Below are positions 1-8,614 of a stretch of 25,225 nucleotides of DNA, piece after piece. Numbering within the stretch: the first letter of the stretch is position 1; every line of letters starts with the position of its first letter. A program made the position numbers and the translations under genes. Location: assembly GCA_016871975.1 (NCBI GenBank), contig VHBM01000010.1:1-25225 (forward strand). Direction: 5' to 3'. The stretch is from Nitrososphaerota archaeon. Its GTDB lineage: Archaea > Thermoproteota > Nitrososphaeria > Nitrososphaerales > Nitrosopumilaceae. Below the pieces are notes generated by a model that worked only from the letters and a program-made list of their open reading frames with translations, was not told where the DNA came from and searched no databases.

Positions 1-896
1 GTGAAACCATAGTCACTTGGACTGCAACCGATTCTTCTGGTAACTTGGCAACTGTCACACAAACCATTACAGTTGTAGATACAACTGCACCAACAATAGA
101 ATCATTACCACTTATTACAGTAGAAGCAACATCGCTTGATGCAAATACAGTATCACTTGTTACTCCAAAAGCACAAGATTCTGTAAGTAATGTAATAATC
201 ACAAACAACGCTCCAGAAGTATTTCCATATGGAGATACTATAGTAACTTGGCAAGCTACTGACGAAGCAGGAAATTTTGTTACCACTACACAAAATGTGT
301 CAGTTGTTGATACAACTGCTCCAACCTTGAGTGCCCCAGCTGACATTATAGTAGACGCAGTTTCTATTGCAACAGCAATATCAATAGGTGATGCCAGCGC
401 AACAGACGTTACTGATTCTTCACCTACGATAACAAACGATGCGCCATTTGCATTTGTTTTAGGTGAAAACATTGTAACTTGGACCTCGACTGATAAGCTA
501 GGAAATTCAATAAGTATGACACAAAAAGTTACTGTTCAGGCATGCGGAAAATCACACTCTTACTATAATATGATTTTAGGAACTGAAGAAGATGATATGA
601 TTACAGGAACACATCTGCCAGATCTAATGTTTGCACTAGGCGGAGATGATATTGTTTTTGGTGAGAAAGGAAATGACTGCATACTTGGCGGTGAAGGCGA
701 TGACATTATTTACGGAAATGAGGGAAACGATAACATCTCAGGTGGAGAAGGTACCGATGTCATAAAAGGCCTTTCAGGCGATGATGTACTCGATGGTGGC
801 TTGGGCATTGATGTAATTGATGGCGGCGATGATACCGATTCCTGCAATGTCAACGATCAATCAAAAGAAGATTTGATCGTAAAATGTGAATCCTAG
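1..896 (+). CDS. HYR-like domain / RTX calcium-binding surface protein, C-terminal part
   Basis: The reading frame is open to the left edge of the window (frame starts at base 3), so the N-terminus is missing. The visible protein begins inside a beta-sandwich module with the phrase VTWTATDSSGN. Two further modules follow, each carrying VTW.(A/S)TD...GN and joined by VVDTTAP(T), which is typical of HYR (hyalin) repeats. From about base 573 to 850 there are six to seven glycine/aspartate nonapeptides of the GGxGxDxI type (for example GGEGDDIIYGNEGND), the parallel beta-roll that binds calcium in RTX proteins. The tail has two cysteines (CNVND...KCES) that could form a disulfide. Such proteins are normally exported and act in cell-surface structure or adhesion; that role is inferred, and the signal peptide lies outside the window. 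Confidence 0.85.
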   Translation, partial: ETIVTWTATDSSGNLATVTQTITVVDTTAPTIESLPLITVEATSLDANTVSLVTPKAQDSVSNVIITNNAPEVFPYGDTIVTWQATDEAGNFVTTTQNVSVVDTTAPTLSAPADIIVDAVSIATAISIGDASATDVTDSSPTITNDAPFAFVLGENIVTWTSTDKLGNSISMTQKVTVQACGKSHSYYNMILGTEEDDMITGTHLPDLMFALGGDDIVFGEKGNDCILGGEGDDIIYGNEGNDNISGGEGTDVIKGLSGDDVLDGGLGIDVIDGGDDTDSCNVNDQSKEDLIVKCES

Positions 897-902
897 TTTT
901 TT
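897..902 (+). terminator. oligo-T terminator after the RTX gene
   Basis: Six T residues follow the TAG stop directly. Archaeal RNA polymerase commonly terminates at such T tracts without a hairpin. The assignment rests only on position and composition. Confidence 0.35.
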
Positions 903-998
903 AAAACCTATTAATTTTAACACATAACCGATCCAACTTTCTATATAGTTGCAATATAGACTATGTACTACAGAGATTTAATTCCATAAATTGAGTGC

Positions 999-1637
999 AT
1001 GATTATGGGACAATGGCTTTCATGGGTAAAATCAAACGAAAAAGAGATCCTTTCAATTTTAGATGAGCTTGCAAAGAAAGCCGTAGAAACATCCCATGAA
1101 TTAATTGAACTCTTTTCAAATATAGAAAAAGCAGAAGAATACCACATTAAAATCAAAAAACTAGAAAGAGACGCAGATGGGCTCACTCGTTCCGTTTTTG
1201 CCGAGCTAAACAAGACATTCATTACTCCACTGGATAGAGAAGATATTCAGAGAATAGCATCAAAAACCGATGATGTAATTGACTTTGTTGAAGGAATCTC
1301 AGGTAGATTCATTAGTTATCATATTTCGTCTACTCCGCCATTTGTTGTAGATATTGCAAAGGAGCTTAACAAGGCAACAAAAGAACTTCACTACATGATT
1401 TCAAGATTACATAACGTAAAAGGTGATAAAGAAATTATCAATCATTGTAGAAATACAAGCGACATTGAGCACAATATAGATGATCTTTACAGAAAGGCAG
1501 TAGGTAAATTATTTGAAACAAACGACGCTGTCTATATCATCAAGATGAAAGACATCTATGAAGCATTGGAAGGAGCTTCTGATAGATGTGTTGATGTTGC
1601 AGATGTTGTAGAAGACATTGTCTTAAAGTACAGCTAG
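999..1637 (+). CDS. DUF47 family PhoU-like protein
   Basis: A 212-residue, all-helical, charged protein. The pattern LDELAKKAVETSHELIELF near the start and repeated amphipathic helices with E/D-rich segments (LERDADGLTR, SDIEHNIDDLYRKA, ASDRCVDVADVVEDIV) fit the DUF47/TIGR00153 family, which is related to PhoU. These proteins are usually encoded beside PiT phosphate transporters and are thought to regulate or assist them. Here the PiT gene starts 7 nt downstream, so the two are almost certainly co-transcribed. Two ATGs are possible, at 999 and 1005. A TTTAAT element at 976-981 lies 26 nt before 1005, which would favour the shorter form starting MGQWLSWV if the transcript is leaderless. Direct evidence for control of transport is lacking. 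Confidence 0.88.
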   Translation: MIMGQWLSWVKSNEKEILSILDELAKKAVETSHELIELFSNIEKAEEYHIKIKKLERDADGLTRSVFAELNKTFITPLDREDIQRIASKTDDVIDFVEGISGRFISYHISSTPPFVVDIAKELNKATKELHYMISRLHNVKGDKEIINHCRNTSDIEHNIDDLYRKAVGKLFETNDAVYIIKMKDIYEALEGASDRCVDVADVVEDIVLKYS

Positions 1638-1644
1638 ATTTTTT

Positions 1645-2631
1645 ATGTTAGAATTAGCGGTAGGAGCAATAATAGCAGCACTGATTTTTGATTTTGTAAA
1701 CGGTTGGAATGATGCTGCAAATTCTGTTGCAACAGTAATAGGAACAAGAGTTCTAAGACCAATTCATGCTGTTTTACTATCAGCCGCTGCCAACTTTGCA
1801 GGACCTTTTATTTTTGGTGTTGCAGTTGCAACAACAATAGCAAAGGGCATCCTAGCCCCAGAAGATGTCACAATTTACATGATAATAGCAGGTCTTGCAG
1901 GTGCAATAAGTTGGGCTTCTTTGTGCACTTATCTTGGACTTCCAATATCTGTTAGTCATTCTTTGATTGGTGGTTTGATAGGAACAGGGCTTGCGTCACT
2001 TGGTCCTGAAAAATTACTTTATGATGGTTTGATAAAAATTGGGATTGGCATTGTCTCGTCTCCAATAGGAGGCTTGGTAATTGGACTTTTGTTTGCAGGA
2101 GCAATCATTACCTTTTTTGCAAGATACCATCCTGTTAGAGTCAACAAAACTTTTGGAAGATTACAGCTTTTTTCATCAGCTTGGTTTGCCTTAACTCATG
2201 GAGCAAATGATGGACAGAAAACCATGGGAATTATAGTTCTTATTTTAATGTCAGAAGGTTTGATAACAGAATTTCATGTTCCAGTATGGGTTATTCTAAT
2301 TGCAGCGTCAGCTATTGCACTTGGAACATTCATTGGCGGTTTTAAGGTGATAAAGACACTTGGAATCAGAGTAACGCGATTAAAACCATATCAAGGCTTT
2401 GCAGCTGAAACAGGAGGTGGAATTCTCCTTGCTATTTTTGCTACTTTGGGAATTCCCGCAAGCACAACACATGCAATAACAGGTTCTATAATGGGTGCTG
2501 GAGCTGTGCGAAGAAAGTTTGCAGTAAGATGGAAGGTTGGAAGACAAATTGTTATTGCGTGGTTGATAACCATTCCAGGTAGTGCAGGAATTGCATATCT
2601 GAGCACAATAATAATTGAATTATTTGTATAG
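1645..2631 (+). CDS. PiT family inorganic phosphate transporter
   Basis: A 328-residue polytopic membrane protein with about ten hydrophobic segments. It carries the duplicated PiT (PF01384) signature: VNGWNDAANS at residues 18-27 and THGANDGQKTMG at 184-195, the inverted-repeat sites that bind phosphate and the coupling ion. The family performs low-affinity phosphate symport with H+ or Na+ across the cytoplasmic membrane. The length fits the shorter prokaryotic forms, without a large central cytoplasmic loop. It begins with ATG 7 nt after the DUF47 gene, the usual PiT-DUF47 pairing. The coupling ion cannot be read from the sequence. Confidence 0.93.
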   Translation: MLELAVGAIIAALIFDFVNGWNDAANSVATVIGTRVLRPIHAVLLSAAANFAGPFIFGVAVATTIAKGILAPEDVTIYMIIAGLAGAISWASLCTYLGLPISVSHSLIGGLIGTGLASLGPEKLLYDGLIKIGIGIVSSPIGGLVIGLLFAGAIITFFARYHPVRVNKTFGRLQLFSSAWFALTHGANDGQKTMGIIVLILMSEGLITEFHVPVWVILIAASAIALGTFIGGFKVIKTLGIRVTRLKPYQGFAAETGGGILLAIFATLGIPASTTHAITGSIMGAGAVRRKFAVRWKVGRQIVIAWLITIPGSAGIAYLSTIIIELFV

Positions 2632-2652
2632 TTGAAACTAACCTAACTATCA

Positions 2653-3303
2653 TTGAATAACACACAAATATTTCTTGCAGAAATAATTGGAACGTTTGGT
2701 CTTGTATTAGCTGCAACTGGATCAATAGTTTATGACACAAAAATGGAAAACACATTAGGAGCTGTATTTATTGCGGCTATTCACTTTGTTGGTCTTGCAA
2801 TTGTTGTATACTTGTTTGGAAAATACTCAATGGCTCACTTTAATCCAGCAGTAACAATTGGATATTTTCTAGCTGGATATCTCAAAAGAAAACAAATCAT
2901 AATTTACTTCGTAGCGCAAATTATTGGCGCATTTTTAGGAAGTATATTCGTAAAATATGTAATAGGTGATTATGCAAACTTAGGACTTAATTTTCCAAAT
3001 TATGCATATAATGCCACATTTTTTTATGGAGTTGAAATAACAGCAACAATTTTTCTAATGGCTGTAATTTTAACAGTTGTTCATATTAAGAGACTAAATC
3101 GATTAGCTGGCGTTGCTATAGGTGGAATTGTGGCGCTAGATGTATTTTTCTTGGGGCCAATTTCTGGGGCTTCTATGAATCCATTCCGATCACTAGCACC
3201 TGCAATTCTTTCTAACATGCCAAACGACTTGTGGCTGTATTTGACTGCGCCTTTTATTGGTGCGGCAATTATAGGTCTAGTTTACAAAAAGATTGTTAGA
3301 TGA
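2653..3303 (+). CDS. MIP/aquaporin family channel with NPF in the second NPA box
   Basis: A 216-residue protein with six hydrophobic segments and the aquaporin hourglass fold signature. The first half-helix reads HFNPAVT (canonical NPA). The second reads GASMNPFRSLAPA, so the second NPA alanine is replaced by Phe, while the following Arg of the selectivity filter is kept. The family conducts water or small neutral solutes such as glycerol. The Phe lies near the central constriction and may change pore width; this is inferred. The start is TTG (MNNTQIFLAEIIGTFG), 21 nt after the PiT stop, so it may share that transcript. The substrate cannot be predicted confidently. Confidence 0.88.
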   Translation: MNNTQIFLAEIIGTFGLVLAATGSIVYDTKMENTLGAVFIAAIHFVGLAIVVYLFGKYSMAHFNPAVTIGYFLAGYLKRKQIIIYFVAQIIGAFLGSIFVKYVIGDYANLGLNFPNYAYNATFFYGVEITATIFLMAVILTVVHIKRLNRLAGVAIGGIVALDVFFLGPISGASMNPFRSLAPAILSNMPNDLWLYLTAPFIGAAIIGLVYKKIVR

Positions 3304-3350
3304 TTTGACAGGAAATTACGAATAATAATAACCAAAGATCACTTTTAGCG

Positions 3351-4628
3351 TTGAAAAAATCAAAGCAACTATTCCACACTGCAAAAAAAATTATTCCATC
3401 CGGAGTGAACAGTCCAGTTAGATATTTTGAGCCATATCCATTCTTTGTAAAAAAATCACAAAAAAGCTGGATTTGGGATGAGGATGGCAACAAATACATT
3501 GATTTTTGCAATGGATATGGTGCTTTACTTCTTGGACACAGAAGAAAAGAGATCATCGAAGCTGTTTCAAGGCAGCTGAAAATAGGAACACTGTATTGTG
3601 CACCAACAGAACTTGAAGTAGAACTTGCCAAATTAATACAGAAAAATTTTCCATCCATGAAAAAAGTTCGTCTAGTAAACACAGGATCAGAGGCAACAAT
3701 GACAGCTATACGACTTGCAAGAGGATTTACAAAAAAGAAAAAAATTGTCAAGTTTGAAGGATGTTACCATGGAGCACATGACTCAGTTTTAGTAAAAGCT
3801 GGCTCTGGCGCTGCACACGCTGGAATATCTACATCTGAAGGAGGACTAGATGCAGTGGCAAAAAACACTCTAGTTGTGCAATATAACAACTCAGCTGAGC
3901 TAGAAAATGTAATTAGAAAAAACAAAGACATTGCAGCAGTAATAGTTGAGCCAGTACTTGCAAACATGGGATTGATACTGCCAAAAACAAATTTTCTCTC
4001 AGAAATCAGGAAAATAACTCAACAACATGACATTCCTTTAATCTTTGATGAGACTGTAACAGGATTTCGTGTTTCAGAAGGTGGAGCGCAAATGTACTAC
4101 AAAATCAAGCCTGACATTACTACGCTTGGAAAGGCTTTGGGAAATGGATTTGCCATTGCAGCAGTTGGTGGAAGAGAAGACATTATGGATAAACTTTCAC
4201 CACAAGGCAAGGTGTACCAAGCAAGTACATTTGCTGGAAACCCAATCTCAGTTTGTGCCGCAATAAGTTCTATCGAAACCATCAACAAGCTAAAAAATAG
4301 CCTTTATTCAAAGCTAGAAAAAAACTGTAGATTACTAGTAGGAATAATTGATGAAATTGCAACAGATCTGAAAATCCAACATCAAATCAACTTTCTTGGC
4401 TCTATGTTTCAGATATTTTTTACAAATACGCCTGTGATTGACTATAAAACATCAAAGAAAGCAGATTCAAAAAAACTCAAAAAAATGTTTTCCATACTTT
4501 TACAACATGGAGTGTTTATTGCCCCATCACAATTTGAAACCATATTTTTATCAGATGCACACACAAATCAAGATCTAGAAAAGACTATTGATGCATATCG
4601 TTACGCACTAAAGAGTGTGAAAAAATGA
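3351..4628 (+). CDS. hemL: glutamate-1-semialdehyde 2,1-aminomutase
   Basis: A 425-residue PLP enzyme that turns glutamate-1-semialdehyde into 5-aminolevulinate, the last step of the C5 route to tetrapyrroles. The N-terminus has PSGVNSPVR, typical of GSAM. The cofactor site shows NTGSEAT (110-116), the aspartate of FDETVTGFR (D233), and the Schiff-base lysine K261 in TLGKALGNGF. Length matches the family. The start is TTG. An AT-rich stretch, 3319-3331, lies about 25 nt upstream and could be a weak TATA element. The gene heads an operon: its TGA overlaps the ATG of hemC by 4 nt. Its partner hemA lies on the opposite strand about 16 kb away. Confidence 0.96.
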   Translation: MKKSKQLFHTAKKIIPSGVNSPVRYFEPYPFFVKKSQKSWIWDEDGNKYIDFCNGYGALLLGHRRKEIIEAVSRQLKIGTLYCAPTELEVELAKLIQKNFPSMKKVRLVNTGSEATMTAIRLARGFTKKKKIVKFEGCYHGAHDSVLVKAGSGAAHAGISTSEGGLDAVAKNTLVVQYNNSAELENVIRKNKDIAAVIVEPVLANMGLILPKTNFLSEIRKITQQHDIPLIFDETVTGFRVSEGGAQMYYKIKPDITTLGKALGNGFAIAAVGGREDIMDKLSPQGKVYQASTFAGNPISVCAAISSIETINKLKNSLYSKLEKNCRLLVGIIDEIATDLKIQHQINFLGSMFQIFFTNTPVIDYKTSKKADSKKLKKMFSILLQHGVFIAPSQFETIFLSDAHTNQDLEKTIDAYRYALKSVKK

Positions 4629-5560
4629 AATATCTTGTAGGAACACGTGGAAGCCAGCTTTCTCTTGCACAAACAAGATGGGTAATATCTGAGCTGCAAA
4701 AGAAAAGTCCTGACTTAGAATTTGAAATTAAAACAATAAAGACAAAAGGTGACACAGACGCACGACCTTTATTTACAATAAATCAAAAAGGAATATTTGA
4801 AAAAGAAATCGATAGGGCAGTAGCAGAAGGACAAATTGATTTTGCCGTTCATAGCCTCAAGGACGTTCCATCAATACTTGGAGATGATCTTACTTTGGCA
4901 TGTGTACCAAAAAGAGAAGAAGCAAATGATATTCTAATATCGGTAGATGGTTCAACACTAGAATCTATCAGATCAGGTGCAACCATTGGAACAAGTAGCC
5001 TAAGAAGAGCAGTTCAAGTTACAAGAAAACGAGCTGATCTAAACGTTAAACCAATACGCGGCAATATTGAAACAAGAATAAAAAAAATCTCTGAAGGCAC
5101 ATATGATGCAGTTGTTCTTGCACAAGCAGGTATTGCAAGGCTGGGATTAGATGTCAAATTCTCAAAACTGTCAGTAGATGATTTTCCGCCTTCTCCAGGA
5201 CAAGGTGCATTGGCGATAGTTTCACGCTTTAATGATAATAAAACAATTTCAATGTTAAAAAAAATTGAAGACCATCAATCAAGACTGGAAGTAGAAGCAG
5301 AACGCACTTTGTCTGAACATGTTGATTCGGGATGTAGATTTCCAGTTGGTGCCTTTGCAAAAATAATGGATGGCACATTAACACTCACCGTAATGGCCTA
5401 TTCAATTGATGGAAAACAGTCTATAGTTGTACAAAAAAATGGAAAAAAAGACGAACCAGCAAAATTGGGAAAGGAAGCGGCTGAAATGTTAAAAAGTAAA
5501 GGGATATCTGAACTTGCTAAAGATTGGCGAGAAAAAGTAGAGGAATGGAACAAACAATGA
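4625..5560 (+). CDS. hemC: porphobilinogen deaminase (hydroxymethylbilane synthase)
   Basis: A 311-residue enzyme that polymerises four porphobilinogens into hydroxymethylbilane. Visible signatures are GTRGSQLSLAQT at the N-terminus, AVHSLKDVP with the catalytic aspartate D80, GTSSLRR (122-128), RGNIETR (145-151) and PPSPGQGALAI. The dipyrromethane cofactor is expected on C237 in DSGCRFPVGA. All key residues are present and the length is normal. It is joined to hemL by an ATGA overlap and to the methyltransferase gene by another. Cytoplasmic, second gene of the hemL-hemC-cobA-hemD operon. Confidence 0.97.
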   Translation: MKYLVGTRGSQLSLAQTRWVISELQKKSPDLEFEIKTIKTKGDTDARPLFTINQKGIFEKEIDRAVAEGQIDFAVHSLKDVPSILGDDLTLACVPKREEANDILISVDGSTLESIRSGATIGTSSLRRAVQVTRKRADLNVKPIRGNIETRIKKISEGTYDAVVLAQAGIARLGLDVKFSKLSVDDFPPSPGQGALAIVSRFNDNKTISMLKKIEDHQSRLEVEAERTLSEHVDSGCRFPVGAFAKIMDGTLTLTVMAYSIDGKQSIVVQKNGKKDEPAKLGKEAAEMLKSKGISELAKDWREKVEEWNKQ

Positions 5561-6309
5561 AAGGTAAGGTATTTCTTGTAGGTGCAGGACCTGGTGATCC
5601 AAAATTAATTACGCTCAGAGCAGTTGAGTTGATAAAAAAAGCAGATGTTGTGTTATACGACAGACTTGTAAGCAAAAAAATACTTGACATGATTCCAAAG
5701 TCTGCAAAGAAAATTTACGTAGGACGTGAAGTTGGCGATGATTACAAACATCAAGACAGTACAAATGATTTGATGATAAAACATGCCAAAGCAAACAGAA
5801 TGGTTGTAAGGCTAAAGGGCGGTGACCCAATAATCTTTGGTCGTGGTGGCGAGGAAGCCGAGTATCTAAAAAAACACAAAGTAAAGTTTGAGCTCATTCC
5901 AGGAATAACCTCAGGAATAGGATCTGCAACATATTCTGGAATCCCATTAACACACAGAAAATTTGCATCTTCTGTTGTTTTTGTTACAGGTCATGAAGAT
6001 CCTCTAAAACAAAAAGAATCTGTAAAATGGAAAAGACTAGCAAAATCTGTTGACACACTAGTCATAATGATGGGTCTTTCACGTATTGGTATAATCTGTA
6101 AGCAATTAATCAAAGGTGGAATGAGTAAAAATACGCCTGTTGCAGTAATTGAAAACGGTACCACACCAAATCACAAAATGATTACAGGAAACTTGGCTAA
6201 CATATCAAAACTTGCAAGTCAAAACCACATCCAACCCCCATCTATAATTATAATAGGTAAGGTAGTAGGTCTTTCAAAAACATTACAATGGAGAGATAAA
6301 AATGATTGA
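5557..6309 (+). CDS. cobA: uroporphyrinogen-III C-methyltransferase (SUMT)
   Basis: A 250-residue SAM-dependent methylase that adds methyl groups at C2 and C7 of uroporphyrinogen III, giving precorrin-2 for siroheme, cobalamin and Ahb-route heme. Signatures: VGAGPGDPKLITL (8-20), LYDRLVS, VRLKGGDPIIFGRGGEE, IPGITSG (114-120) and IPLTHR. I chose ATG 5557, which overlaps the hemC TGA as ATGA, like the hemL/hemC junction. The frame stays open to a TTG at 5524 and also contains ATG 5545, but the extra residues would precede the conserved KGKVFLVGAGPGDP beta strand and match nothing typical. It stands alone as SUMT; the dehydrogenase half found in fused CysG proteins is encoded separately at 21712-22365. 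Confidence 0.95.
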   Translation: MKGKVFLVGAGPGDPKLITLRAVELIKKADVVLYDRLVSKKILDMIPKSAKKIYVGREVGDDYKHQDSTNDLMIKHAKANRMVVRLKGGDPIIFGRGGEEAEYLKKHKVKFELIPGITSGIGSATYSGIPLTHRKFASSVVFVTGHEDPLKQKESVKWKRLAKSVDTLVIMMGLSRIGIICKQLIKGGMSKNTPVAVIENGTTPNHKMITGNLANISKLASQNHIQPPSIIIIGKVVGLSKTLQWRDKND

Positions 6310-7102
6310 GGGGAAAACTATTGCAATAACTCGCTCAGAAGAAGACGCTGAAGAGTTTATCCAATTGCTCTCAAAAGAAAAAGCACGACCAATTACACTT
6401 CCAACAATTGAACTAATAAGCAAAGGAGAAAAAATAGTTCACGAATTTATTGACGCCATACAAAACTATAATCCAGATTATTCTGTTTTTATGAGCTCAA
6501 AGGCAGTTAAGCTTCTTTTTGAGGAAGCAAAAAAGATTTCATTATATGAAAAACTTCAGCTTGCTGTAGCAAATACTATAGTAATTGCAGTTGGACCAAA
6601 AACAAAAACTGCACTTGAAAATGAAGGCATCAAAGTCGCATACATGCCAAATAGATATTCTTCTGTTGGCGTTGGCGAGGTACTTTCAAGATTAAATGCA
6701 GTTGGCAAAAGAGTGATTGTTCCACGAAGCGGCGCATCTACTCCATTTCTAAAAAATCTCTTAGAAAAGATAGGACAAGATGTAAAAGAAATTTATCTTT
6801 ATGACGTTTGTGCGTTTAATGATACAACACAATGGAACGAGTTTAGAGAACTATTCTCCAAAAATAACATTGATGGAATTGTCTTTACAAGTGCATCGTC
6901 GGTGCAAGCGTTTTTTGAGATAATGACAAAAGATTATGATCAAAAAACTCTGCTAAATAATTTAAAAAAACTCAAAGTGGTCTCAATTGGCCCATTTACC
7001 GCAGATGAGCTAAAAAAATTCCAAGTTGAAAACATTGTTGCTCCAACTCATACAGTATCTGGCGCATTTGAAACAATCAAAAACATATTTTCATTAGCTT
7101 AA
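6302..7102 (+). CDS. hemD: uroporphyrinogen-III synthase
   Basis: A 266-residue protein of the weakly conserved HemD family (PF02602), which cyclises hydroxymethylbilane with inversion of ring D. The start KTIAITRSEEDAEEF and the motifs FMSSKAV (about 63-69), IAVGPKTKTALE and IVFTSASSVQAFF, with KVVSIGPFTADEL near the end, follow the two-lobed HemD pattern of alternating Rossmann-like units. It overlaps the methyltransferase gene by 8 nt and closes the hemLC-cobA-hemD operon. The identification depends on both motif and context, since HemD proteins diverge widely. Confidence 0.93.
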   Translation: MIEGKTIAITRSEEDAEEFIQLLSKEKARPITLPTIELISKGEKIVHEFIDAIQNYNPDYSVFMSSKAVKLLFEEAKKISLYEKLQLAVANTIVIAVGPKTKTALENEGIKVAYMPNRYSSVGVGEVLSRLNAVGKRVIVPRSGASTPFLKNLLEKIGQDVKEIYLYDVCAFNDTTQWNEFRELFSKNNIDGIVFTSASSVQAFFEIMTKDYDQKTLLNNLKKLKVVSIGPFTADELKKFQVENIVAPTHTVSGAFETIKNIFSLA

Positions 7103-7118
7103 CACTAGAATTTAGCTT

Positions 7119-7143
7119 GAGCTATTTAGCTCTGCCTATTTTT
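7119..7143 (+). terminator. palindrome plus T tract between hemD and sufB
   Basis: GAGCTA at 7119-7124 is repeated inverted as TAGCTC at 7127-7132 (as RNA, a 5-bp stem with a 4-nt loop), followed by a T tract at 7139-7143. It sits 16 nt after the hemD stop and just before the sufB TATA box, so it fits an operon terminator. It could instead be an operator for the sufB promoter. Confidence 0.4.
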
Positions 7144-7152
7144 CCTCATATA

Positions 7153-7164
7153 TTTATAATATAA
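7153..7164 (+). promoter_or_regulatory. TATA box of the suf operon
   Basis: TTTATAATATAA; its TTTATA core is centred about 26 nt upstream of ATG 7182, the spacing expected for an archaeal TATA box when transcription starts at or next to the start codon. The position supports ATG 7182 as the sufB start. Confidence 0.6.
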
Positions 7165-7181
7165 CGTCGTTGTATGTTCGG

Positions 7182-8582
7182 ATGACAACAGAAAATCTCG
7201 AGATGGATTATTCAAAGTATGATTTTAAGAATTCAACAGAACTGTATGTCCATCTAAGCAAAAAAGGTCTTTCAAGAGAAGTTGTTGAAGAGATTAGCAA
7301 ACTAAAAAACGAACCAAAATGGATGCTTGATTTTAGATTACGCTCCTATGATATTTTCATGAAAAAACCAATGCCAAATTGGGGCGGAGATCTTAGCAAA
7401 ATTGATTTTCAAAATATTTACTATTATGCAAAGGCATCTGAAAAGACTGAAAAAAACTGGGATGATGTGCCAGAAGATGTCAAAAAGACTTTTGATAAGC
7501 TAGGAATTCCAGAGGCTGAAAAGAAATTCCTTGCAGGTGTAGGTGCACAATACGAATCAGAAGTCGTATATCATAATCTAAGAGAAGATCTACAAAAGAA
7601 AGGTGTTATTTTCCTTGACACTGATACTGCACTAAAAGAGCAGCCAGAAATTTTCAAAAAATACTTTGGCAAGATAATTCCTCCAGAAGATAATAAATTT
7701 GCAGCATTAAACAGTGCTGTATGGAGTGGTGGTTCATTCATTTACATTCCGCCTGGCGTTAAAGTAGACATGCCACTTCAGGCATACTTTAGAATTAATG
7801 CAGAAAATATTGGACAGTTTGAGCGAACCCTGATTATAGTAGATGAGGGAGCGGAATGTCACTATATTGAAGGCTGTACTGCACCTGTATATTCATCTGA
7901 ATCATTACATTCTGCAGTAGTGGAGCTAGTTGCACACAAAGATGCAAAACTACGATACACTACGATTCAGAACTGGAGCAACGATGTCTATAACCTCGTA
8001 ACAAAGCGAGCATATGCATATGAAGGAGCTACAGTTGAATGGATTGACGGAAACATTGGAAGCAAACTAACAATGAAATATCCAGGCGTTTATCTTTTAG
8101 GTGAACGTGCACATGGAGAAACACTTTCCATTGCATTTGCAGGAAAAAATCAACATCAAGACACTGGCGCAAAAATGGTACATTTGGCTCCAAACACAAC
8201 ATCAAAAATAACATCAAAGTCTGTAAGCCGCCTTAACGGAAGATCAACATACAGAGGATTACTTCATGTCGCAAAAGGTGCAACGAATGTAAAATCCTCA
8301 GTAAGGTGTGACGCATTACTATTAGATGATACATCAAAAACAGACACCTATCCATACATGGAAATCAACCAAGAAGATGCAACAATCACACACGAAGCAA
8401 CTGTAGGAAAGATCGGTGATGAGCAAATTTTCTATTTAATGAGCAGAGGATTTACAGAGGAAGAGGCACTAACACTAATTGTAAACGGATTCATGGAGCC
8501 ATTTACAAAAGAGCTTCCAATGGAATATGCAGTTGAGCTAAACAGACTCATAAAGCTAGAGATGGATGGTTCAGTAGGATAA
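7182..8582 (+). CDS. sufB: Fe-S cluster assembly scaffold protein SufB
   Basis: A 466-residue SufB-type protein of the SufBCD scaffold, where new Fe-S clusters are built. The central right-handed beta-helix region is present, including FIYIPPGVKVDMPLQAYFRI. The C-terminal core is GRSTYRG...SSVRCDALLLDD...DTYPYMEI...THEATVGKIGDEQIFYLMSRG. Cys376 of VRCDALL aligns with the conserved SufB cysteine (C405 in E. coli) used in cluster assembly. I chose ATG 7182 because it fits leaderless initiation from the TATA box at 7153; the frame also contains a TTG at 7170. It is the first gene of the operon; no sufC ATPase gene precedes it, as would be common elsewhere. Confidence 0.96.
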   Translation: MTTENLEMDYSKYDFKNSTELYVHLSKKGLSREVVEEISKLKNEPKWMLDFRLRSYDIFMKKPMPNWGGDLSKIDFQNIYYYAKASEKTEKNWDDVPEDVKKTFDKLGIPEAEKKFLAGVGAQYESEVVYHNLREDLQKKGVIFLDTDTALKEQPEIFKKYFGKIIPPEDNKFAALNSAVWSGGSFIYIPPGVKVDMPLQAYFRINAENIGQFERTLIIVDEGAECHYIEGCTAPVYSSESLHSAVVELVAHKDAKLRYTTIQNWSNDVYNLVTKRAYAYEGATVEWIDGNIGSKLTMKYPGVYLLGERAHGETLSIAFAGKNQHQDTGAKMVHLAPNTTSKITSKSVSRLNGRSTYRGLLHVAKGATNVKSSVRCDALLLDDTSKTDTYPYMEINQEDATITHEATVGKIGDEQIFYLMSRGFTEEEALTLIVNGFMEPFTKELPMEYAVELNRLIKLEMDGSVG

Positions 8583-8614
8583 ACTTCCTATTTGTCTTTT
8601 CCTAACGATAATCT

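Noticed and set aside
573..850. Apparent DNA-level tandem repeat or CRISPR-like periodicity in the RTX region
   Set aside because: The periodicity is that of the encoded GGxGxDxx nonapeptides, and DNA units differ too much; no direct repeat with unique spacers is present.
3296..3751. 151-codon open frame on the minus strand opposite hemL
   Set aside because: It lies fully antisense to the clearly conserved hemL N-terminal half; its translation shows no domain pattern and no promoter at leaderless spacing.
5524..5556. Longer N-terminus for the methyltransferase, starting at TTG 5524
   Set aside because: ATG 5557 gives the ATGA overlap seen at the preceding hemL/hemC junction and begins just before the conserved first strand.
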